DNA of 64,000 bases from Hoplostethus atlanticus (taxonomy: Eukaryota > Chordata > Actinopteri > Trachichthyiformes > Trachichthyidae). The stretch covers positions 62,001 through 126,000 of the forward strand of contig JAXDDX010000073.1 of assembly GCA_034670405.1 (NCBI GenBank), read 5' to 3'. The notes below the pieces were generated by a model that had not been told where the DNA came from, searched no databases, and saw nothing but the letters and a program-made list of their open reading frames with translations. Below, piece after piece: positions 13,858-22,300 of this stretch (its first letter is position 1; every line of letters begins with the position of its first letter). Both the position numbers and the translations under genes were made by a program.

Positions 13858-14662
13858 TTTCATGGGGCTTCATCCAGCTATCTACTCCTCAAAAACAATT
13901 CATCTCCTGGCAAAGACAACATCCCTGCAGACCTACTGAAGTAGAGAGGGTATTCGCCATCAGTACATCATCAAGGCCTGGAACTAGAAGGATGTAGCCA
14001 GAATAGAGTTGTGCAAACCTTTTACCATCTACAAGAACAACAATCAAGTCCAGAGAATATCATCTTCATGGCCTTAGTCGACCTCTCCAGGGTGTCTTAA
14101 ATTCGTCAACATCATCAACCAAAATGATGACATGACGGCTCAAGTGACCTTGTGTGTCCGAGGCTCAGTGCAGTTAAGTGGATGCACTTGATTAAAACGT
14201 GGATGCATGATGGCACCTCTACCTCTACCTCTAAATCTTTCTCCTATGTGTCATCCAGTTTTGCCACAAGGAACCTGAGGACAGGATGCTGCAGTAGAGA
14301 GCTGCACGGAGACCTATTCATCATCAGGAGGCTGCAGGCAATCACCAAACTCTGTCTGGGTCCTTGAGCTGCAGCATGCATATGACTGCGCTTTCATGGC
14401 CCATTCGGCAGAGTCATCCAGGCCCCTGTCCCCCCCACACTGTCTTCACCATATATTACAAAAAAAAACAACTCCTGGCATTCAAATACCTGGGCATCAT
14501 CTACCATTTTGGTCATTAAATTCAAAAGCAAGCTTCAGCTGCCTTTGGGGAAACTGCAGCGCCGGCTGTTAGAGAACAAGAACCTCGATCTATCAAACCG
14601 TTTGAATCGCACGCTCCTGTAAGGACGGACGCCCGGAGCTGCCACATCAAGACCCTTGAGTG

Positions 14663-14706
<44 letters not shown>

Positions 14707-15090
14707 ATACGTGCAGAGCATCCTTGGAATCACCTGCCGTGCTCGTGTGCCTCTCGCTGAACTACTTGAAAAGACCAGCGGCAGAAAGATGGAGGCCATC
14801 AGCACACAGCGATAGGTGTGTCATCAAGATACCCTAGGATGGATCGCTCTCATACCATCCGCTATGGCCAATTACACTATGGCCCCCGTGGTCAGACGAC
14901 AAAACAAGTGTCTCACCTCCAACTGAAAGGAAGAGCGCAATCAGGACTCGAGGACTAAGGGGAAAGAGGAGAGGTAAGAGACAATTTATACACACCCCCA
15001 CCAGCAGTAACACCTGTGACTCCCACGCTGGACTGTACAGCCAACCAGAACCTCACTGCTGGGAGGCAGAAGGCTATTTTTGGATTTGAC
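13858..15090 (+). pseudogene. Decayed non-LTR retrotransposon (RTE-like LINE) reverse transcriptase
   Basis: Fragments of a LINE reverse transcriptase appear in order on the + strand but in different frames with stops. They are KNNSSPGKDNIPADLLK (13892-13942), like the RT palm entry; FMALVDLSRV (about 14070), matching the first catalytic-Asp block; QHAYDCAFMAHS (about 14370-14405), a degenerate form of the YADD block; FKYLGII (about 14480-14500); and SILGITCRARVPLAELLE (about 14718-14770). A degraded C-terminal CCHC-like segment lies near 15020-15070. The block order and the ILGI...VP..E.LE signature resemble RTE-type LINEs. A TA microsatellite interrupts it. The endonuclease domain and 5' end are not visible. 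It cannot encode a functional protein. Confidence 0.7.
14664..14704. repeat. (AT)n microsatellite inside the LINE fossil
   Basis: About 41 bp of perfect AT/TA dinucleotides between two segments of the reverse transcriptase remnant. Confidence 0.95.
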
Positions 15091-15345
15091 GGACAGACCA
15101 GAACCACATGTGTGTTTGTGAATGGGGTGCGTGACAGAAAATGAGACAGCAGGTGAGCCGTGGACAGAAGGAGGAGGAGTACACATCTGCCAGTTGGTGC
15201 CCGTCGTTCCTTCTGGGCGCCCGGTTGGAGTGTGTAAACTCCAGCTCAGCTCACAGCTTGTTTAGCTGGACTGCCTGCTCATCTTGTCCCACCCACAGAC
15301 AAGATGCATCCTCTCACTGTTCTCATAGCATGCGTGGCACTATGC

Positions 15346-15437
<92 letters not shown>

Positions 15438-16149
15438 CTCAGTGTGTGTGTGCTCGTTGCTTTTTGTCACATTTCATTTGCAAATTACATATTTCGTTAC
15501 ATAACCGGTGACTGTGCATTCCTCCACTTGCAGACATTTTCACAAGATTTTTTTTTGTGTGTGTGTGTCATAAATGCCATTTATTTCTCATAACAGTAAG
15601 ATAAACAGTGACTCTATTCCTCAGCAGCCGTTTCCTCCAGGGAGTCTAACCGTGAGAGAGTGCATGTACGGTGTTTATTGGACTGATCTTCCTTAAGGGA
15701 AAGTAGTAGGGACCTCACGGTACCTTGAATGGCTCGATACCAACACTAGGTACACGTTCATTTTCTTTTAGAGAGCGACATAAAGAGACGAGGTGTCAGG
15801 CTGAGAGGCTGAGAGGCTGCGCGGCGATCTCATCGGCACCTCCAGCCCAGCCGCCGAGCGCCGGGACTATAAAAAGAATGAGACTTCCCAGAGGGCCAGC
15901 GCTCCCCAAGGAATCCACATCCGCCGGCCTAATCTCTGAACCCATCACAATTACTCCTCCTCTCTTCCTCCTTTTGCTCTTCATGCACCCCCCACCCCGT
16001 ACCTGCAGCCAGGAGATGCAGAGATTACACAGCGTCAGCTAGCAAGTGGGAGCATAAGCATAGGAAGTACTGAATCCGTTTGTGAGACAAGTAATGGCGC
16101 TCAAAAGAGGACGAGGGGGGAGGAGGCGGGGTGGACTTTCTGTTGAAAC
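15091..16149. other. Intergenic DNA left of the LTR element
   Basis: Apart from the TG microsatellite and C/T-rich stretches near 15950-16000, I see no gene or known repeat. Confidence 0.55.
15349..15433. repeat. (TG)42 microsatellite
   Basis: Perfect 85-bp TG run, followed by TATATCTCAG and another short TG run. Confidence 0.97.
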
Positions 16150-16646
16150 TGTTACGAAAAGCCTTCTGGCTAATCTAACAAAAGGTGTTTGTGTGGTGAG
16201 ATATGGAATATAGTGAAAAAGGAAGAATGCTGGCTGAAGGGATGGTGTTTGCTGCAGAGCTCACCAGTCTGGGGTAGGCCAGCCCAAGCCTTGGCTTCAG
16301 CTGGAGCGACCAGCTCTTGCGTCTCCTCTGGTTTCTTCCAGTCGGTTTAGTATAGTTGAATCATTTAAAAGGTGTCGTAAATAGAAAACAAAACAATCCG
16401 GGAAGGGCTGAAGGGCATAGCAGTCACTCAACAACTGGTAGGCCTTTGTCTACCTCCAAGTGAGCACCATGTGCTCACTCACCATGGCCTTACCAAGAGG
16501 AAGAGGCGGAGCCCCAGTTCAAACCTCCCTCTTAAACTCAGTCCAGTCACATGATCACACAATGAGACTCTGCTACCATCCTCAGCCAGCATTGAAGGAA
16601 GAGAGAGAAAGATGTGTGCCTAACACTAATCCTACTGATCCTAACA
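16150..16646 (-). repeat. 3' LTR of the Gmr1-like element
   Basis: 497 bp, TGTTACG...CCTAACA on the + strand, with the short terminal inverted repeat TGTTA/TAACA. It aligns without gaps to 21804-22300 with about 10 differences. Six of these fall within 16294-16300. Confidence 0.95.
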
Positions 16647-16662
16647 TCCCTCCCCCCTTCAA
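16647..16662 (-). other. Polypurine tract (plus-strand primer site)
   Basis: On the minus strand a G-rich purine run, GAAGGGGGGAGGGA, directly abuts the TG of the 3' LTR. This is the expected position and composition for a retrotransposon polypurine tract. Confidence 0.85.
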
Positions 16663-16902
16663 AACAAAAAAATAAATAAAATCCAACCAATAGTTTTTTT
16701 TTCCTTTTAGTTTTCTCTTTTTTTTCCTTTTTTAAATTTTAGACATTATTTTCTGACCTTTCTTAAATCATGACTATATACAAAATGTGCATAAAACTAC
16801 AATAGAGTTTCACCTAATTTCCCTTCAATCTAATCCTATGGGATCTTTGGAAAATGTGCAGAACTGAAATCATTGTCTAAACAGACTTCTGCACTACAAA
16901 GC

Positions 16903-17331
16903 TCATCCTCGAGACAGGGCATCCGCAATAATGTTGTCCTTGCCTGGTAAGTGCACAATATTAAGATGGTACGGCTGCAAAATCAAACTCCATCTGAACA
17001 CTCTCTGATTAGACATCTTGAACCTTGAGAGAAAGGTCAATGGGTTATGATCTGTATAGACAACAACATCCCCGGCTGCACCTGACACATAGACTTCAAA
17101 ATGTTGAACTGCCAGGACCAGTGCTAGGGCCTCCTTTTCAATGGTAGAGTAAGCTCTCTGGTGTCTATTTAGTTTCCTTGAAAAGTAAGCCACTGGCTTG
17201 TCTAGTCCTGAAGCATCCGCCTGCAGCAACACTGCTCCTACTCCAACATCACAAGCATCAACTGCCAACTTGAAAGGGACACTGAAGTCTGGGGTTGTCA
17301 ACAGGTTCACAGGATAGGATAGCTTTAACAC
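16903..17331 (-). pseudogene. RNase H domain of the Gmr1-like pol
   Basis: 142 codons ending in a normal stop after ADALSRG. RNase H landmarks are visible: LAVDACDVGVGAVLLQ with the first acidic residue (D25), STIEKEALAL (E67), VYTDHNPLTFL (D94) and IIADALS (D137), so the active-site acids look intact. The first codons up to about residue 11 are an out-of-frame extension into the RT segment. Homology to the gypsy RT-RNase H junction switches frames between about 17290 and 17320, implying a 1-nt indel. In the intact family this segment is the C-terminal end of the polyprotein; here it is cut off from RT by that frameshift. Confidence 0.9.
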
Positions 17332-18448
17332 TGTCCAGAGCTTTCTGTCGATCTATGGACCACTCAAACTTAACCCCTTTTCTCAAAAGGTCAGTTAAGG
17401 GTGCTGTAACGGTTGCAAAATTTGGCACAAACCTCCTATAAAACCCAGCCATACCCAGTAGGCGCATGAGTTGTTTCTTAGTTGTGGGCACAGGGAGTTC
17501 CAAAATAGCTTGGATCTTGGCTCCTTTTGGCATAACTGAGCCCTGTCCCACTTGGTGACCAAGGTAGGTGACCTGACCCTTGCCAAGCTCACATTTTGGC
17601 AGATTTACTACAAGCCCTGCAGCTTCTAACTGTTTGAACAGCTGGCGAATGTGCTCAATGTGATCAGACCAGGAGGAACTATACACAACGACATCTATAT
17701 AGGTGACAACATTTTCTAACCCTGCTGTGACCATATTCATCAATCTTTGAAAGGTTGCAGGAGCATTCTTCATTCCAAAAGGGAGAACTTTACATCGATA
17801 CAGAGCCTCTGGAGTCACAAAAGCAGACACTCCCTGGGCTCTCTCTGTTAAAGGTACCTGCCAGTATCCCTTCAACAGATCAAACTTTGACACGAACTGA
17901 GCACGTCCAACTCTATCAATGCAGTCCTCGAGTCTGGGAATGGGATAGGCATCAGTCTTTGTGACCTGGTTCACTTTCCTAAAATCAATGCATGGACGCA
18001 AGAAGCCATCAGGCTTCTGGACCAGCACCAAAGGAGAGCTCCATTCACTTAAGCCTTGCTGTATCGCTCCTATTTGAATCATATAGGCCAACTCTTCTTT
18101 CACTTGAGCCCACTTACTCGGATGAATTCTATAGGGGTGTTGCTTGATAGGGGTAGCTTCGCCTACATCAACATCATGGGTCAACAAATGTGTGAGACCT
18201 GGAGTATCCTTAAATAGAGATTTATATTTTCCCACCAACTCAAGCACATCCTCAACCTGCTCTCTAGAGAGATAGCCAAGATGATCCTTTAATTTAGCAG
18301 CAGTAGTAGAGTTCATCAACCTAGCCAAGACTGGTTCAACTGAACGAACCCCCTCATCGTCATCATCACAATCTACTGTATGACCAGAGGAAACACATAC
18401 CACGGGTACAGTACCATCTCTGCAGTGATATGGAGGTTCACATGGCAC
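17258..18448 (-). pseudogene. Reverse transcriptase domain of the Gmr1-like pol, catalytic site mutated
   Basis: 396 codons. RT blocks in order: SEWSSPLVLVQKPDGFLRPC (about 134-153), IDFRKVN, then KFDLLKGYWQVPL with the first catalytic Asp at about 190, LPFGMKNAPATFQRLMN (about 222-238), and the polymerase motif, which reads YIDV at about 250-253. The family motif is YIDD, so the second metal-binding Asp is Val (codon at 17690-17692). Thumb and connection segments (YLGHQVG, LLGMAGFYRRFVPNFA) follow. The segment overlaps the upstream gag-protease-integrase frame at 18373-18448 in a different frame. Homology appears to cross frames just after the integrase CHVN tail, pointing to a small indel rather than a normal start codon. 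It lies downstream of integrase, the reverse of ordinary Ty3/gypsy order. Confidence 0.93.
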
Positions 18449-20904
18449 AGTCTTGACTTTTGCCTACGGTCTGGAGTACTAATCACGTAGTTGCACTCCC
18501 CTACTCGCTTGAGCACCTCGTAAGGACCACAAAACTTTACGCTCAACTTATCACTCCTCATGGGTAATAGTAAGAGGATTTTATCCCCCACAGTAAAAGT
18601 TCGCCCAACAGCTTTCCTGTCATACTGATCTTTCATTTTCTGCTTTGCAGCTTGCAGATTACTTTTGGCAACCTCAAATGCTGACTGTAGTCTGTCCTTG
18701 AAAGTTGCTACATATTGTAACACTCCACTTTGTGTACTTGACTCCATTAGCTTCTCCTTGGCCATTTTGAGTGGCCCTCTCACCTCATGACCATAAACCA
18801 ACTCAAACGGACTGAAACCAGTTGAGTCATTCACAGAGTCCCTGATAGCAAATAACAGAAATGGAATAGAGACATCCCAATCCCCTGAATTTCCCACACA
18901 ATAAGTCTTGATCATAGTTTTCAGTGTCAGATGGAAGCGCTCAATTGCACCTTGGGATTGTGGGTGATAAGCAGAGGACATTATCTGCTTTATGCCTAGT
19001 TCATGCATAACCTCCTGAAACACACCTGATGTAAAATTAGTGCCCCGGTCATGCTGAACTTCTTTGGGTAAACCCACTCTGGAAAAGAACTGGAGTAAGG
19101 CATCAACTATGGCCTTGGTCTTAATACTCCTCAAAGGAAAAGCCTCAGGGAACCTAGTGGCCACATCCATAACAGTCAGCATATACTCATTCCCTTTCTT
19201 TGTTTTGGGCAATGGACCTACACAATCAATGAGAACACGAGAGAAGGGTTCTTCCATAACTGGGGTTGGACATAAAGGCGCCAGTGGGACTTGTTGATTG
19301 GGTTTTCCAACCATCTGACAAGCATGGCATGTTCTACAGAATGCAACAACATCTCTGTGCATCTTAGGCCAGTAGAAATGCCTCAAGATCTTCTCTTTAG
19401 TTTTCCGTCTACCCAAATGCCCAGACATAGATGCCTCATGGGCCAAACGCATTACTTCCTGTCTGAAACTAACAGGTAAAACAATCTGTGAAACTACAGT
19501 CCAGTGTTCGTTAGCGGGACGGTCAGGTGGCCTCCATTTCCTCATGAGGATCTCATCCTCTAGATAAAAACCAGTAGCCACATCCTGACTTTCCTCCGCC
19601 ATCATAGCCGTTTCTCTTAAAGGGGCAATTGAGGGGTCCTGACATTGTTCCGCCATTAGAGCCTCACGGGAGAACTGACTGCACTCAGTCACCCCACCTA
19701 GCTGTGCAAAGAATGTGTCTGCCAACTCAACTGTGGCATCCCGTTGCTCAGATGAAACTGAAACAGCTTGAGACATTGAACGTGTCACCACACATGCATG
19801 GAACACTTCTGGATATTCCTTCTCTAGAGCATTATTCTCTGGCACATCACAGGGTTCCTGTTGGACAATGGGTGTGACACAAACACGTGTTCCAGCAAGA
19901 TCATTCCCTAACAGAAAGGTTATACCTTTCAAGGGAAGGGACGGGACTACCCCAACCGATACAGGCCCATTCATCACATTAGACGTCAAGTAAACTCGAT
20001 GCAAAGGAGCAGGAATGAACTGGGAACCGAGACCCTCAACTAAGGCGGTAGCATTAAGTTTTGTTGTATCAGGTAAACCTATAACTCCCTCCAAGAGCAG
20101 GGACTGAGAAGCCCCAGTATCCCGAAGAATGGACACTGGCACAGCTTCACCATGCTCTGATAGGGCCACCGTACCTGAAGACACAAAACCCTCATAGCCT
20201 ATAGGAGGTTCTCTAGACTCTAGATGCAGAATTTCACACCCAAGGCCGATTTCACGCTTAGCTCTGACTAATGCAACTGGTTTACTCATCTCTTTTCTTC
20301 TGAGAACGGGACATGCTGATTTTATGTGGCCTGGCCTTTTACAGTAGTGGCAGATGACTTCAAATCGAGGTGATGTTACCCTCTCAAACCTTTTCCCTTG
20401 ATTATTGGTCAAACCTGAAGGAACAAAGGGAGCGGGGACAACCTTCATGGGTCCAGAACCCACATACAGATCCTTTTCCTGACTCCCTAACTTCCCTTTC
20501 CAGGGCAGGTCCCTGTGAGTAAGCTCATAAGAGTCAGCCAGCATGGCTGCTTTTCTCAAGTCCTTTACATCCTGGTCATTAAGATGGACCTCTATGTGCC
20601 TTGGTACACTAGATTTGAACTGTTCCAGTAAAAGAAGTTGATGCAATTCCTGAAACGTAAAGGCCTCACAAGCTGCAGTCCACCTCTCAAAAGCTATCTC
20701 CTGCTGTCGTGCTAATTCAAGATATGTTTCACCAGGTTTACGTCGAAGAGACCTAAACTTCTGCCTGTAGGCCTCTGGAACAACCTCATAGGCAGCTAGG
20801 ACTGCTTTCCTCACCATGTCATATTCTCTACTTTGACCAGCATCTAATACTGCATAAACCTCCTGTGCTTTACCCTCCAGCACACTTTGAACCAACAAAG
20901 GTCA
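18373..20904 (-). pseudogene. Gag (capsid, CCHC), protease and integrase segment of the Gmr1-like element
   Basis: 841 open codons follow an in-frame TGA at 20902-20904. Residue numbers count from the first codon after it at 20898. Residues 1-130 are helical and capsid-like (SCAN/retroviral-capsid type, guessed from pattern). The CCHC knuckle is at 183-196 (CHYCKRPGHIKSAC). The aspartic protease motif DTGA is at 260-263. The integrase HHCC zinc domain is H487, H494, C521, C524, and the catalytic acids are D558, D617 and E653, giving DD35E spacing. A C-terminal GPY module (about 791-793) and an RLCHVN tail complete integrase. The reading stays open through the TGA on the 5' side (frame SFEKIAQELEWPEEK), so the stop looks like a nonsense mutation rather than a natural gag boundary. 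All active-site residues visible in protease and integrase are conserved. Confidence 0.93.
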
Positions 20905-21089
20905 CTTTTCTTCCGGCCACTCTAATTCCTGAGCGATTTTCTCAAAAGAATCGAAATAAACACCCACTTCCTCTTGGTTAAACTTAGGCATCACTCTCAA
21001 ACAACTACCAATGTCAAAGCGAACTTCATGTGTGCGCTGCAACTGAGAATTGAAGTGCTTTAACTTATCCTGCTCTAAGGCAATTCGCG

Positions 21090-21404
21090 CTAGTTCCAGT
21101 TGAAGTTCTTGCTCCCTGGCTTTGGCCTGTCGTTCACTTTCTCGCTCTTGAGCTTCTCTCTTGCTCTTTTCCTTTGACCTGTCGCTCCCTTTCCCGCTCT
21201 TGAACCTCTCTCTTGCTCTCTTATTGGGTCCGGCAAACGCAGTATCTCTACAAGGACCTCCACAATATCCAACTTTTTTGCCTGTGGATTCACTTCAATT
21301 TCAAAATTTTCAGCCACAGAAAGCAATTGGTCTTTCAATAGCCTTCTCAAGTCCCTACGCTCAAAGTCCCTTTGACAAAACTCTTCCACATCAAAAGTTG
21401 CCAT
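21090..21404 (-). pseudogene. N-terminal Gag fragment of the Gmr1-like element
   Basis: 104 codons starting with ATG at 21404 (MATFDVEEFCQRDFERRDLR), 378 bp inside the 5' LTR edge. After about residue 60 it enters a tandem Glu/Arg/Lys/Gln-rich tract, rich in CAAGAG-type units on the coding strand, where the frame changes. The rest of gag (REAQERESERQAKAREQE, then capsid) continues in another frame, so one or more indels lie within about 21140-21235. The amphipathic, charged composition suggests a coiled coil. No database comparison was possible. Confidence 0.75.
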
Positions 21405-21781
21405 GTTGTGTGATTAGTAGGACAAAAGTACTGCACAAAACAAATGCAACTCAACTCTATCTGAGAGGGTTGCCAGAGCTCAAGACAGTACAACTAACCA
21501 ATGACAAAATGCCCCAATACAGCATAAAGCCAATACTGAATTCCCTACCTGTTTCCAAACATTTACCAGGGACACAAACACAACCAAATTACCAGGTAAT
21601 GGCCACCTAACCTAGTTCAAAGTTAGCTTGACTATCAAGTCAGCTAACACCCAAGGACTGCTAATATTCTAAATTCCCAGTAGGTTCAATTTCACACACA
21701 CACATGACTACATTAGACCTACATACCCTAATAGCATTGCCATACAGCTTGTTAACAAGTGCCAACATGCTAAGCATGGCG

Positions 21782-21799
21782 ATCCTGGACGAGCCCCCA
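21782..21799 (-). other. Primer binding site, tRNA-Pro type
   Basis: On the minus strand TGGGGGCTCGTCCAGGAT matches the classic proline-tRNA primer binding site at 17 of 18 positions. It starts 4 nt (GTTT) inside the 5' LTR end at 21804. Confidence 0.88.
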
Positions 21800-21803
21800 A
21801 AAC

Positions 21804-22300
21804 TGTTACGAAAAGCCTTCTGGCTAATCTAACAAAAGGTGTTTGTGTGGTGAGATATGGAATATAGTGAAAAAGGAAGAATGCTGGCTGAAGGGATGGT
21901 GTTTGCTGCAGAGCTCACCTGTCTGGGGTAGGCCAGCCCAAGCCTTGACAAAGCCTGGAGCGACCAGCTCTTGCGTCTCCTCTGGTTTCTTCCAGTCAGT
22001 TTAGTATAGTTGAATCATTTAAAAGGTGTTGTAAATAGAAAACAAAACAATCCGGGAAGGGCTGAAGGGCATAGCAGTCACTCAACAACTGGTAGGCCTT
22101 TGTCTACCTCCAAGTGAGCACCATGTGCTCACTCACCATGGCCTTACCAAGAGGAAGAGGCGGAGCCCCAGTTCAAACCTCCCTCTTAAACTCAGTCCAG
22201 TCACATGATCACACAATGAGACTCTGCTACCATCCTCAGCCAGCATCGAAGGAAGAGAGAGAAAGATGTGTGCCTAACACTAATCCTACTGATCCTAACA
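21804..22300 (-). repeat. 5' LTR of the Gmr1-like element
   Basis: 497 bp, same ends as the other LTR (TGTTACG...CCTAACA). It sits upstream of the element's coding direction and should carry its promoter. No clear TATA box was assigned. Confidence 0.95.

Larger units (their letters stand above)
16150..22300 (-). mobile_element. Gmr1-like LTR retrotransposon (Ty3/gypsy-type domains, copia-like pol order), inactive
   Basis: A 6151-bp element bounded by two 497-bp direct LTRs that start TGTTA and end TAACA. Read on the minus strand the order is LTR, tRNA-Pro-type primer binding site, gag with a coiled E/R/Q-rich segment and CCHC knuckle, protease (DTGA), integrase (HHCC and DD35E), reverse transcriptase, RNase H, polypurine tract, LTR. 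Ty3/gypsy elements normally place integrase last. Having it before RT while keeping gypsy-like sequences is the published hallmark of the deuterostome Gmr1 group. No env-like frame is present. The flanking bases (GAAAC on the left, ACACC on the right) do not form a perfect target-site duplication. Coding lesions include a gag frameshift, an in-frame TGA at 20902-20904, a frameshift between integrase and RT, Val for a catalytic Asp in RT, and a frameshift between RT and RNase H. It lies intergenically, antisense to both host genes. Confidence 0.93.

Noticed and set aside
18373..18448. Programmed ribosomal frameshift between integrase and RT
   Set aside because: No convincing slippery site was seen, and other frame breaks in the same copy fit ordinary indel decay. 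The homology crossing sits at the integrase tail rather than at the usual gag-pol boundary.
20902..20904. TGA as a natural readthrough stop between gag and pol
   Set aside because: It lies inside the capsid-like part of gag, before the CCHC knuckle and protease, whereas known readthrough stops lie between gag and protease. A nonsense mutation is simpler.
16150..22300. Endogenous retrovirus rather than a retrotransposon
   Set aside because: The primer site is proline-type, as in some retroviruses, but there is no env-like frame and the domain sequences and pol order fit the Gmr1 group.
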